Under the pieces are notes generated by a model. It searched no databases. It was given only the letters and a program-made list of their open reading frames with translations, and was not told the origin of the DNA. 64,000 bases of DNA, taken from Pseudoclavibacter helvolus (lineage in GTDB: Bacteria; Actinomycetota; Actinomycetes; Actinomycetales; Microbacteriaceae). The DNA lies in assembly GCF_014191305.1 (NCBI RefSeq), contig NZ_JACHWJ010000002.1:124001-188000 (forward strand), given 5' to 3'. Shown here in pieces: positions 11,484 to 19,635 of the stretch; position 1 is the stretch's first letter; every line of letters starts with the position of its first letter. The position numbers were made by a program, and so were the translations under genes.

Positions 11484-12110
11484 ATGAGCGTGATCAAGGG
11501 GAGAAAGCCGAGACGCTGGGTGGACCCGAGGCTCTTCCTCGGGGCCGTCCTCGTGGTCGCGTCGGTGCTCGGCGTTGTCGCGGTTCTTGTCGCGGGCAAC
11601 CGCACGGAGCTGGCCTACGCGGCTTCTGCGACGATCGCCCCGGGCCAGCTGATCACCGTCGACGATCTCGTGGCGGTCGAGGTTGCCCTTGGGGCGAGCG
11701 CTGAGGCCTATTTGAGCGCCGAGACGGTCCCGAGCGACAGCTTCATCGTGACGCAGGCGGTGCAATCAGGGGAGCTCGTGCCGCGCTCTGCCATCGGAGA
11801 CGCCGATTCGAGCCGTTCCTCGGTGATCGTCGAGGTATCTGGTGGTCTGCCCACAGAGCTCGGGCCCGGCAGTGCAGTTGAGCTCTGGTCGAGCCAGGAG
11901 ACTTCGCCAGGAACCTACGGCGCCCCCGTCCTCACCTCTGCGAGCGCCGTCGTCGCGAAGATCCTGCCACGGGAGGGGACGCTGTCCTCGAGCCAAGCGG
12001 ATCGCGTGGAGTTGCTCCTGCCGAAGTCCGAGATACCGGCCCTGCTCGCAGTCATCAGCAACGATTCGCGCCTGGCGCTCATCCCGGTCTACCTCGAGAA
12101 GGGGCAATAG
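11484..12110 (+). CDS. SAF-domain protein (CpaB/RcpC-like)
   Basis: A 208-aa protein with one N-terminal transmembrane helix (residues 15-37, FLGAVLVVASVLGVVAVLVAG) and a SAF domain around 45-110 (ATIAPGQLITVDDLVAVEV; VTQAVQSGELVPRSAI). SAF domains occur in Flp-pilus assembly protein CpaB and in periplasmic chaperones. No other pilus gene is nearby apart from the CpaE-like gene one base downstream, so a pilus role is doubtful. ATG 11484 has GGGGGAA upstream; two earlier in-frame ATGs lack a ribosome site. Confidence 0.75.
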   Translation: MSVIKGRKPRRWVDPRLFLGAVLVVASVLGVVAVLVAGNRTELAYAASATIAPGQLITVDDLVAVEVALGASAEAYLSAETVPSDSFIVTQAVQSGELVPRSAIGDADSSRSSVIVEVSGGLPTELGPGSAVELWSSQETSPGTYGAPVLTSASAVVAKILPREGTLSSSQADRVELLLPKSEIPALLAVISNDSRLALIPVYLEKGQ

Positions 12111-12111
12111 C

Positions 12112-13614
12112 GTGTCGCGCATTCTGCTCGCCATCGATTTCGAGATCGAGGCCCGGCTGCTCGAGGGCATCATCGCGGCAGGGCACGACATCGTCGACAG
12201 AGTCTCAGGCAGCCTCGCGGCTGCGACGGCGCTCGAGCGCCTCCGGCCAGATATCGTTCTGCTGCAAGGGGCGCCGGAGACGCTCACCCCGCGCAGCGTC
12301 GCAGCCTGTTCACGATTCGGTGCGAGGGCGATCGTGGTCGTGGCAGGCGATCTGGAACGCCGAAACGCAGAGGCGCTGTCTGCGACGGAAGTGGTGGAGG
12401 CGGCTGCGAGCTGGAGCGAGATCGAGGTGCTGCTCGCGTCTGGGGCCGTCGACCCTTCGCGCGACGTGGCGACAGGGCCCATCCCGCAGCAGTCGCTGTC
12501 CTTCGCGAGGCCGCCAGCGGTGGCCGCCCCGCCTGCCGGTGAGCAGGTTTCCGAGCCGTCCGGGCCAGAACGGCAGGTGCCCGCTGCCCCCACTCGGGCC
12601 GCCCGCAGACGCGCTGACCGAGCGCGTGGACGTCCGGGCGCACGATCCGCGGTGCGTTCCCGCGGAGTGCCATCACCCCTGCGCCGGACTGATCCAGACG
12701 GGCGGGGGATGCTGTTGGCCGTCTGGGGGCCGCACGGTGCGCCGGGCGCATCCACCGTCGCCGCAGCGGTCGCGTCCAGCGCCGCCGAGGCCGGCCAGAG
12801 GGTGCTGCTCATCGATGCAGACAGCTTTGGGGGCTCTCTCGCGCCGATGCTCGGCATCACTGACGAGGCGCCTGGCTTCGCGGCCGCGTGCCGGCTGGCA
12901 GGCGCCGCGCGTCTCACACTGGATGAGCTCGAGCGCATCGCCGTGTCGCGATCTTTCGGGAGGGGCGATCTCCTCGTGCTCACGGGTATTGCAAACCCGG
13001 CGAGATGGCCGGAGCTCTCGCGGGACCGGGTGCTCACGGTGCTCGAGAAATGCCGCGAGGTCGCCGACTTCGTGGTCGTGGACGTGGGGTTCAGCCTCGA
13101 AAGCGATGACGAGATCGCGAGCGACGCGTTCTCTCCGCGCCGCTCGGCCGCGACGCTGACTGCCCTCACTGCGGCCGACAGGGTGCTCGCCGTGGCTGAT
13201 GGGCAGGCCGTCGGCCTCCAGCGTTTCCTGCGTGCACGCGCGAACCTGGTCGAGATCGTGGGGGACACCCCGACGGACGTGATCGTGAATCGGGTCCGGG
13301 CGGACGCGGTCGGTCTCGGCGCCGCTGGCCAGATCAAGCACGTGCTCTCACGATTCGCCGGCATCGAGGCGAGTGCGTTCATCCCACTCGACCAAACGGC
13401 CTGCGATCGAGCACTCCTCGCGGGAGAGCCCGTGACCTACGCGAGCCCGCGTTCGGTGTTCGCCCGCGCGATCGGCGCTTACGTGTCGGACATCCTGGTG
13501 GCCGCGACTGCAGGGGCCGGTGCGCGGGAAACGAAGCAAGCGGAGACGTCAGGAAGTACCGCATTTCGCCGATTCTGGCGCGGTCGTGGCGAACTGCAAG
13601 CTCAGAACTCCTAA
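12112..13614 (+). CDS. CpaE/TadZ-like MinD-family protein
   Basis: 500 aa. Residues 1-110 look like a degenerate receiver domain, followed by a basic Pro/Arg-rich linker (about 140-195) and a ParA/MinD-type domain (200-470). The P loop reads GPHGAPGASTVAA: the Walker A lysine of GKST is replaced by Ala, as in atypical TadZ proteins, so ATP hydrolysis may be weak or lost. RVLLIDADSFGG and FVVVDVGFSLESD are the other ATPase motifs. It follows the SAF gene directly (GTG start) and precedes pdtaS by 9 bp, forming a likely three-gene operon. Confidence 0.75.
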   Translation: MSRILLAIDFEIEARLLEGIIAAGHDIVDRVSGSLAAATALERLRPDIVLLQGAPETLTPRSVAACSRFGARAIVVVAGDLERRNAEALSATEVVEAAASWSEIEVLLASGAVDPSRDVATGPIPQQSLSFARPPAVAAPPAGEQVSEPSGPERQVPAAPTRAARRRADRARGRPGARSAVRSRGVPSPLRRTDPDGRGMLLAVWGPHGAPGASTVAAAVASSAAEAGQRVLLIDADSFGGSLAPMLGITDEAPGFAAACRLAGAARLTLDELERIAVSRSFGRGDLLVLTGIANPARWPELSRDRVLTVLEKCREVADFVVVDVGFSLESDDEIASDAFSPRRSAATLTALTAADRVLAVADGQAVGLQRFLRARANLVEIVGDTPTDVIVNRVRADAVGLGAAGQIKHVLSRFAGIEASAFIPLDQTACDRALLAGEPVTYASPRSVFARAIGAYVSDILVAATAGAGARETKQAETSGSTAFRRFWRGRGELQAQNS

Positions 13615-13623
13615 GCTGACCGA

Positions 13624-15126
13624 GTGTCGAGTCTCTCATCGCAACTCCAGCGCCGCGGAACCCTCAGTGAAGCTGAGCAGTCGTGGATACTGCAGCTGAG
13701 CGCCGACTGGCAGCTCCTGACCGACCTCTCGTGCGCCGACGTGGTGCTGTGGGTGCACACCAAGGACGATGACTTCGTCGCCGTCGCACAGGGCCGCCCG
13801 TCCAGCGCCCCGACGCTCTTCTACCGAGACCTCATCGGGCAATCCGTGCGGGAGCAGTGGGCCGCCTCTGTGCGCCGGGCCTACGAAGAGGGCATCACGG
13901 TTCGCTCGACTGAGCCTGACTGGTTCGACGAGATCCCGACCCAGCTCCTCGTGACGCCCGTCTTCTGCCGCCTTCCGGGCGAGGGCGTCAGCGAGCATCC
14001 GATCGCGGTCATCACGAGGCACACGAACCTCGGCAGCACCCGTTCCATCACGCGGCAGGAGGAGACCTTCCGCGACTGCGCGGACGAGATCTTCGCGATG
14101 ATCGAAGAGGGGGCGTTCCCTGACCCGGAGGCGCCGCAAATCTCCAGGCGAGGAGCGCCGCGTGCATCCGACGGCCTCATCAGGCTCGACAGGGACGGCG
14201 TCGTCACCTTCGCGAGCGCCAACGCACTGAGCGCCATGAACAAGCTCGGGTTCGGAGGCGAACTCGAGGGCGAGGTGCTCTCGGAAGTTGCCTCGGCGCT
14301 GGTCCACGACAAGAGCAGGGTGACGGTCGACGAGGCGCTGCCTCTCGTCGTCACGGGCCGGGCGCCCTGGATGACCGACGTCGAAGCTCGCGACATCACC
14401 GTGACGCTTCGAGCCCTGCCGCTCCGCGCACACGGAGAACGTACGGGAGCGATCGTGCTCTGCCGCGACACGACGGACGTCAGGCACCAGCAGCAAGAGC
14501 TCATCACCAAGGACGCCACGATCCGCGAGATCCACCACCGGGTGAAGAACAACTTGCAGACCGTCGCCGCGCTCCTTCGCATTCAGGCGCGACGCTCCCG
14601 CAGCGACGAGGCCAGGGAATCGCTGACCCAGGCCATGCGTCGTGTGTCCTCGATCGCCGTCGTCCACGACACGCTCTCAGGCGGGTTCTCGCAGACGGTC
14701 GACTTCGACGATGTCTTCCTCCGCGTGATGAAGCTCATCACCGAGGTCTCCTCGTCCTCCAACACGGTCGTCAGGCCGGTCGTCAGCGGTCGCTTCGGCA
14801 CGCTGCCAAGCGAGTACGCGACCCCGCTTGCGCTTGCGCTCACGGAGCTCGTCACGAACTCCGTGGAGCACGGCCTCGCCGGCCAGGAGGGTGAGGTGAC
14901 GGTCACCGCAGAACAGACTCCCGGCGGGCTCTCCGTCACAGTTGCCGACACGGGCTCAGGGTTCGTCGCGGGACGAATCGGCGCAGGTCTCGGCACGCAG
15001 ATCGTGCGCACGCTCGTGGAAGGTGAACTGGGCGGTTCGATCGAGTGGCACTCAGAACCTGGCGAGGGTACCCAGGTCAAGCTGCGCATCCCCAGCCGAT
15101 GGAAACGCGAAACGGGCGGCGCCTAA
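13624..15126 (+). CDS. pdtaS: PdtaS-type sensor histidine kinase
   Basis: Soluble kinase that, in Mycobacterium, phosphorylates the RNA-binding antiterminator PdtaR in response to small ligands and redox cues. It has an N-terminal GAF-like domain (about 20-150), a PAS-like domain (170-290), a HisKA_2 domain with the phospho-accepting His in IREIHHRVKNNLQTVAALL (about 300-320), and a HATPase domain ending GGSIEWHSEPGEGTQVKLRIP. The 500-aa length is normal. The partner pdtaR is not in this window, which is the usual unlinked arrangement. Confidence 0.9.
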   Translation: MSSLSSQLQRRGTLSEAEQSWILQLSADWQLLTDLSCADVVLWVHTKDDDFVAVAQGRPSSAPTLFYRDLIGQSVREQWAASVRRAYEEGITVRSTEPDWFDEIPTQLLVTPVFCRLPGEGVSEHPIAVITRHTNLGSTRSITRQEETFRDCADEIFAMIEEGAFPDPEAPQISRRGAPRASDGLIRLDRDGVVTFASANALSAMNKLGFGGELEGEVLSEVASALVHDKSRVTVDEALPLVVTGRAPWMTDVEARDITVTLRALPLRAHGERTGAIVLCRDTTDVRHQQQELITKDATIREIHHRVKNNLQTVAALLRIQARRSRSDEARESLTQAMRRVSSIAVVHDTLSGGFSQTVDFDDVFLRVMKLITEVSSSSNTVVRPVVSGRFGTLPSEYATPLALALTELVTNSVEHGLAGQEGEVTVTAEQTPGGLSVTVADTGSGFVAGRIGAGLGTQIVRTLVEGELGGSIEWHSEPGEGTQVKLRIPSRWKRETGGA

Positions 15127-15138
15127 ACGCCGCCCGTT
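15111..15138. terminator. Terminator overlapping the pdtaS stop
   Basis: Arms AACGGGCGGCG and CGCCGCCCGTT enclose CCTAAA, whose TAA is the pdtaS stop codon. It lies between the converging pdtaS and whiB1 and can act in both directions. Confidence 0.8.
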
Positions 15139-15174
15139 GGGCGATCCGCGGTCAGGCCGCGGAAGTGGTCTTGC

Positions 15175-15423
15175 TCAGGATGCGCGTCGTGCGCGTGCCG
15201 CACGTCGCTTGAGTGCACGGCGCTCGTCTTCCGAGAGGCCGCCCCAGACACCGGAGTCCTGTCCGGTGTCGAGTGCGTACTGGAGGCATACCTCCGTCAC
15301 CTTGCAGGAAGCGCAGACGGCCTTCGCTGCGTCGATCTGGTCGACAGCTGGGCCGGTGTTTCCGACCGGGAAGAAGAGCTCGGGGTCTGCGTCCAAGCAG
15401 GCGGCAGTATCGCGCCAATCCAT
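15175..15423 (-). CDS. whiB1: WhiB1-type iron-sulfur transcription factor
   Basis: WhiB proteins bind a 4Fe-4S cluster that senses NO or O2 and associates with the primary sigma factor. The 82-aa product has the four cluster cysteines C9, C37, C40 and C46, the G(V/I)WGG turn (GVWGGLSEDERRALKRR) and a basic DNA-binding tail. The opening MDWRDTAACLDADPELFFPV matches the WhiB1 subclass, essential in Mycobacterium. AAGGAG lies just before ATG 15423. It converges on pdtaS and diverges from a small membrane protein. Confidence 0.92.
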   Translation of the reverse strand: MDWRDTAACLDADPELFFPVGNTGPAVDQIDAAKAVCASCKVTEVCLQYALDTGQDSGVWGGLSEDERRALKRRAARARRAS

Positions 15424-15602
15424 CAGTGGTGCTCCTTATCGAGTGCGCCTCGCGCACAAAAACGCTCCGCTGGGAGCGAAGTTCGTGAACCCGGGATGCG
15501 GTGACTGGCCTATAGACTTGGCCTCGATTTTGCATACCTCCGGGTATCTCTACCTAGAGAAAGATTTTGCCACAGCGTGATTTTCCAGGCAAGGGGTAAT
15601 TC

Positions 15603-16019
15603 GTGAGCTTAGGCACGGCCAAGCGTCCGGTCACCGTCAATGTGCTTGCTGCGGTGCTCAGTTTCGAGGCCGCCATCCTCGCAGCTGTGACGGTGTTCCT
15701 CGTCGCCGAGACCGCGGCGCAAGAGGCCGAGTTCCTGGCCTCTTCCCTTGCGCTTGCTGGCCTCGCCCTGCTTGGAGCCGTGTTGCTCGCGCTCGTTGCT
15801 GTATCCACGCTTCGTCTGCGTTCTTGGGTGCGCGGCGCCACGATCACGTGGCAGATCATGCAACTGGCAGTCGCCTGGGTGTTCCTTCAGGGCGATATTG
15901 CGGTCTGGGCCGGCTGGGCGCTTGTCGCCGTCAGCCTCATCGGTCTCGTCGCCGCGGTGCATCCCGCGACTGGCCGCGCACTGCACCGCGACGACGATGA
16001 GGTCGAAGCGGGGCGCTAA
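15603..16019 (+). CDS. Small four-helix membrane protein, unknown
   Basis: 138 aa starting at GTG 15603. Four hydrophobic segments are visible (about 12-35, 45-68, 78-98, 102-120), ending in an acidic tail RDDDEVEAGR. I do not recognise a family beyond actinobacterial integral membrane proteins. It diverges from whiB1 across 179 bp, and its stop overlaps the stop of the convergent bcp gene by two bases. Confidence 0.7.
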   Translation: MSLGTAKRPVTVNVLAAVLSFEAAILAAVTVFLVAETAAQEAEFLASSLALAGLALLGAVLLALVAVSTLRLRSWVRGATITWQIMQLAVAWVFLQGDIAVWAGWALVAVSLIGLVAAVHPATGRALHRDDDEVEAGR

Positions 16020-16495
16020 ACCTCGAGCAGCTTCAGGATGCGGGCCACATGGCCGGCTGCCCTGACGTTGTACATGGCGTGCTCGATGTTGCCCGTCTCG
16101 TCGATGATGAAGGTCGAGCGGATGGGGCCGACGGCGATGCGGCCGTACTTGTTCCGCTCCCCGTACGCGCCATACGCCGTCTGGACCGCGTGGTCGGCGT
16201 CGCTCAGAAGTGTGAAGTCGAGGTGCTCGGCCTCGCGGAACTCGGCCAGCTTCTCCGGCTCGTCAGACGAGATGCCGAGGATCGTGTACCCGGCCGCTCG
16301 AAGAGGTGCGTCGCTCTCGCGGAAGTCGCAGGCCTCGGCCGTGCACCCTGGCGTGAAGGCCTCTGGGTACGTGTAGAGGATGACCCTCTTGCCTCTGTAT
16401 TCGGCGAGCGAGACGGAGTTGCCGTCCTGGTCGGTGAGGGTGAAGTCGGGGGCGCTTGCACCTGGCTCGAGGCGAGTCGGAGTTGATGTCGTCAT
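16016..16495 (-). CDS. bcp: Bcp, thioredoxin-dependent thiol peroxidase
   Basis: Peroxiredoxin of the BCP/PrxQ class that reduces H2O2 and organic peroxides using thioredoxin. The 159-aa product has the peroxidatic Cys51 in PEAFTPGCTAEACDFRE and the resolving Cys56 five residues on, the 2-Cys PrxQ arrangement. The downstream FTLLSDADHAV and VGPIRSTFIID blocks are standard. ATG 16495 gives the family N-terminus; the longer open frame runs into the tRNA region and is not credible. Confidence 0.92.
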   Translation of the reverse strand: MTTSTPTRLEPGASAPDFTLTDQDGNSVSLAEYRGKRVILYTYPEAFTPGCTAEACDFRESDAPLRAAGYTILGISSDEPEKLAEFREAEHLDFTLLSDADHAVQTAYGAYGERNKYGRIAVGPIRSTFIIDETGNIEHAMYNVRAAGHVARILKLLEV

Positions 16496-16584
16496 GCCCT
16501 CAATCGTGGCATGTTGTGGCCGATTGGACTTCGAGTTCAAAACAGTGCTATGCTCTCTCGGTCGCCACGGAAACGTAACGACAT

Positions 16585-16657
16585 GCACCTCTAGCTCAAT
16601 TGGCAGAGCAATTGACTCTTAATCAATGGGTTCTCGGTTCAAGTCCGAGGGGGTGTA
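16585..16657 (+). tRNA. tRNA-Lys(CTT)
   Basis: Cloverleaf of 73 nt: acceptor arm GCACCTC pairs with GGGGTGT (two wobble pairs), D arm around AGCTCAATTGGCAGAGC, anticodon loop CTCTTAA giving anticodon CTT, and T arm CTCGGTTCAAGTCCGAG. The discriminator is A. CCA is not encoded; CGA follows, so CCA is added by nucleotidyltransferase. Confidence 0.95.
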
Positions 16658-16663
16658 CGAGAT

Positions 16664-16695
16664 AGGCCCGGTAGCTCTCGCCAGCTACCGGGCCT
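16664..16695 (+). terminator. tRNA-Lys terminator
   Basis: Arms AGGCCCGGTAGCT and AGCTACCGGGCCT around a CTCGCC loop, followed by TCTTG, six bases after the tRNA. Confidence 0.85.
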
Positions 16696-16803
16696 TCTTG
16701 CATCTAGCGGACGCGGATCTGCCGTTCTCGGAGGCGCGGTGCTGGCAGAATGGGCATGCACTGGCTTGGCGCGGATCGCGCCGACGACGAGGAGGCAGAT
16801 TCC

Positions 16804-18111
16804 GTGACGAATGCACCCGGTGAACTTTGGGCGAACTGGCCGCGAACCGCACGCGCGACCCCCTCGAGCGTCGTTGCCCCGAGGACTCCGGTCGAGGTGC
16901 AACAGATCGTCGCGGAGGCGTACGTCAGTGGCAGGCACGTCAGGCCCGTCGGTGCTGGCCACACCTCGAACGCGCTCGCTGTCGCGCCGGACATCCTGCT
17001 CGACACGCGCGGCCTCCGTGGCCTGAACTGGATCGACCTCGACAGCCACGAGGCATCGTTCGGTGCTGGTACGACGATCGCCGAGGCTGGGGCCCTGCTC
17101 GAGAGCTACGGCTGGCAGCTCGAGAACTTCCCGAACAATCCTGCCGTGACGCTCGGTGGCGCCGTCGCAACGGGCAGCCACGGCACCGGGGCGCGCTTCG
17201 CGAGTCTCTCGTCCCAGCTCGTTTCCGCGACGCTCGTGTCGGGCACCGGTGAGCTCGTGACGGTCAGCGCGCACCAGGACCTCGAACTGTGGCCATCGGT
17301 CAGGCTCAGCCTCGGTGCCCTCGGAATCTTCACGGAACTCGTGTTCCGCATCGTTCCCGGCTACCGCATTCGAACCTCGGAGGAGGAGATGCGCATGAGC
17401 GGACTCCTCGACGAGTTCGCGGTGCTCGCCTCTGGTGCCGACCACTTCTCGGCGAGCTGGCGGCCACACACCGACGAGGTGTTCGTGACGCAGGGATTCC
17501 GTGAGTCCGGCGAGATCGCTGACGAGCCGACGCCCTCGCGCCGCTCGGCGTCGTTCGGCGCGCTTGGCGAGATGCTGGCGATCGGCCTGTCGAAGTCGCT
17601 GCCGCTGCTCACCCCTGCAGTGAACAAGCTTGCGAACCGTGTGCATCCGGTCGGCGAGTCCACCCTCGGGCCTATGCGCGCCCTCGCCGAGCCTGCCCCG
17701 GTGCGCTTCGCGTCGCTCGAGTACGCGTTCCCGATCGGGGAGACGCCCGAGGTGCTGCGGGCCCTCGATGAGACTCTCGAGCGGGCTCGCCTGCACCTCC
17801 CGTACGCCGTGCGCATCTCGACGACGGCAGCCGACGATGCCTTCCTCTCCAACGCCTACCGAAGGACCGTCGGCAACATCACGGTGCGCGTTCCATCGAC
17901 GCTCGACGCGCGACCGATCTTCACCGCAGCGGAAGACCTCTTCCTGAGCCTCGGGGGTTTGCCGCACTGGGGGAGCTTCCACACGGTGCGAGCTGAGGAG
18001 TTCAAGCACGTCATCACGCGCTTCGGTGACTTCCACACGGCACGTGAACGCCTGGACCCGGAGGGCGTGTTCGACAATGCCCACCTCAAGCGGGTCCTCG
18101 GAGCGCACTGA
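16804..18111 (+). CDS. FAD-binding D-arabinono-1,4-lactone oxidase-family protein
   Basis: Flavin oxidase of the VAO / sugar-1,4-lactone oxidase family (related to gulonolactone and alditol oxidases). The FAD-binding PCMH domain spans about 20-185, with VRPVGAGHTSN near the flavin site and the GGAVATGSHGTG loop that is typical of these enzymes. The C-terminal domain ends GGLPHWGSFHTV and FDNAHLKRVLG, the normal terminus. GTG 16804 is chosen because GAGGAGG lies nine bases upstream; ATG 16750 extends the frame without support. The product is 435 aa. The natural substrate cannot be read from the sequence. Confidence 0.85.
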   Translation: MTNAPGELWANWPRTARATPSSVVAPRTPVEVQQIVAEAYVSGRHVRPVGAGHTSNALAVAPDILLDTRGLRGLNWIDLDSHEASFGAGTTIAEAGALLESYGWQLENFPNNPAVTLGGAVATGSHGTGARFASLSSQLVSATLVSGTGELVTVSAHQDLELWPSVRLSLGALGIFTELVFRIVPGYRIRTSEEEMRMSGLLDEFAVLASGADHFSASWRPHTDEVFVTQGFRESGEIADEPTPSRRSASFGALGEMLAIGLSKSLPLLTPAVNKLANRVHPVGESTLGPMRALAEPAPVRFASLEYAFPIGETPEVLRALDETLERARLHLPYAVRISTTAADDAFLSNAYRRTVGNITVRVPSTLDARPIFTAAEDLFLSLGGLPHWGSFHTVRAEEFKHVITRFGDFHTARERLDPEGVFDNAHLKRVLGAH

Positions 18112-18143
18112 GCTGACTGCGCGCACGGCCGCGCGCCCTGAGT

Positions 18144-18209
18144 CTCGGGATGGGTTCCACGCTTCGAGATGGGTTGCATCCCATCCGCAAGCGTGGAACC
18201 CATCCCGAG
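18144..18209. repeat. Nested palindromic repeat, copy 1
   Basis: Perfect 21-bp arms beginning CTCGGGATGGGTT (18144-18164, 18189-18209) enclose a second inverted pair, GATGGG and CCCATC. It sits between converging genes and could terminate transcription in both directions. A related copy is at 30046-30115. Confidence 0.85.
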
Positions 18210-18238
18210 GCTGTTGACCGCGGGCGAAGCGCAGTGCG

Positions 18239-19501
18239 CTAGAGCGGTTCGTCTGTGCGCGGGTCGTCCGAGTTCCGCCAGGGACGGTCGCGCCACCTGA
18301 ACGCACCCGCCCTGTGCAGGATCCAGGCAGCGAGCAGCGCTCCGATGGCTCCGGATGCGCCACCGACGAGCAGGGCGGCTCGCGGCCCGAACAGCTCGAC
18401 GATCCAGCCCATGACCGGGGCGCCGATGGGCGTGCCCCCGAGGAAGATCGCCATGTAGAGCGAGAGGACCCGCCCTCGCATGGACGGCTCGACGCTTCCC
18501 TGGACAAGCGCGTTCGCCGTGGTGATCGCGCTGAGGGAGGTGAAGCCGATCGGGATGAGGGCCACCGCGAAGATCCAGAACGTGGGCGCAAGCGCGGCCG
18601 CCAGGCAGCTGAGCGCGAAGAAGGCGCTCGAAGTCAGGAGCACACGGAACCTCGCCCGCTCACGTTTGGCTGCAAGCAGCGCACCCCCGAGGGAGCCGAT
18701 CGCGAGGATGGACGACAGCAGCCCAAAGCTGTCAGCGCCGCCCTGGAACTCCATGGTCGTCATGGTCGCGGTGTAGATGGGGAAGTTCAGGCCGAAGGTG
18801 CCGAGGAGGAACACGAGCACGAGGACCGCGACGATGTCAGGCCGCTTCGCGACGTAGCGGATGCCCTCGCGGATCTGCCCGCGGCCTCGCTTCGACGGGG
18901 GAGAGGGCAGCAGCTCAGAAGAGCGCATCGCCAGGAGCGCCGCGATCGTCGCGAGGTAGGTGAGCGCGTTGACGAGGATCACGGGCCCCGCGCCGATCAG
19001 GACCGTGAGGACACCCGCGACGGCTGGGCCGAGCATCCTGGCCCCGTTGAATGATGCGGAGTTGAGCGCTACGGCGTTCGAGAGCAGTTTGAGGCCCACG
19101 ACCTCGGAGACGAAGGCCTGGCGCGCCGGAGCGTCGAGGGAGGCGGCGCAGCCGAGGAGCAGCGCGAAGACGTAGACGTGCCAGAGCTCCGCGATGCCCG
19201 CCGTCACGATCGCGCCGAGCGCGAGGGCAAGCACGGCCATGACTGCCTGCGTCCAGATGAGCACCTTGCGTTTCGAGAGCCGGTCGGCGATCACCCCGGC
19301 GTAGGGGGCGAGCAGGAGTTGCGGGCCGAACTGGAGGGCCATGACGACGCCGAGAGCGGTTGCGTCGTTGTCCGTGAGCTCGGTGAGCACGATCCAGGCC
19401 TGCGCGGTGCGCTGCATCCACGTGCCCACATTGGAGGTCAGCGACCCCGCGAACCAGATGCGGTAGTTCCGTTCACCGAGCGAGCGGAACATCGAACTCA
19501 C
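18239..19501 (-). CDS. MFS exporter (EntS / MFS_3 type)
   Basis: Major facilitator of the transmembrane-secretion-effector group that includes the enterobactin exporter EntS. Twelve hydrophobic segments span 420 aa. The N-terminus FRSLGERNYRIWFAGSLTSN and the loop motif GVIADRLSKRKVLIWTQ are characteristic of the group. GTG 19501 is preferred because AGGGAG lies eight bases upstream; ATG 19492 is the alternative. It diverges from the dsbA-like gene across a palindrome-containing gap. The cargo is unknown. Confidence 0.85.
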   Translation of the reverse strand: MSSMFRSLGERNYRIWFAGSLTSNVGTWMQRTAQAWIVLTELTDNDATALGVVMALQFGPQLLLAPYAGVIADRLSKRKVLIWTQAVMAVLALALGAIVTAGIAELWHVYVFALLLGCAASLDAPARQAFVSEVVGLKLLSNAVALNSASFNGARMLGPAVAGVLTVLIGAGPVILVNALTYLATIAALLAMRSSELLPSPPSKRGRGQIREGIRYVAKRPDIVAVLVLVFLLGTFGLNFPIYTATMTTMEFQGGADSFGLLSSILAIGSLGGALLAAKRERARFRVLLTSSAFFALSCLAAALAPTFWIFAVALIPIGFTSLSAITTANALVQGSVEPSMRGRVLSLYMAIFLGGTPIGAPVMGWIVELFGPRAALLVGGASGAIGALLAAWILHRAGAFRWRDRPWRNSDDPRTDEPL

Positions 19502-19540
19502 GGCATCTGCTCCCTGGGGGTCGTGGGGTTCTCGGGGGTG

Positions 19541-19589
19541 CACAATGTAATAGTTGTGGCCACAAGTATTTATGTGAAGGTCACAAAAT
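19541..19589. promoter_or_regulatory. Palindromic operator candidate between the MFS gene and dsbA
   Basis: TTGTGGCCACAA (19554-19565) is a perfect 12-bp palindrome. CACAA occurs at three places in 49 bp (19541, 19561, 19582). The stretch is AT-rich relative to its surroundings and lies between divergent genes. It suits a MarR- or ArsR-size dimer, but no such regulator is adjacent. Confidence 0.4.
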
Positions 19590-19635
19590 GATCTCACGTA
19601 CAATGACGCCGGTCGTCGAACCCGAGGAGAGCCGC

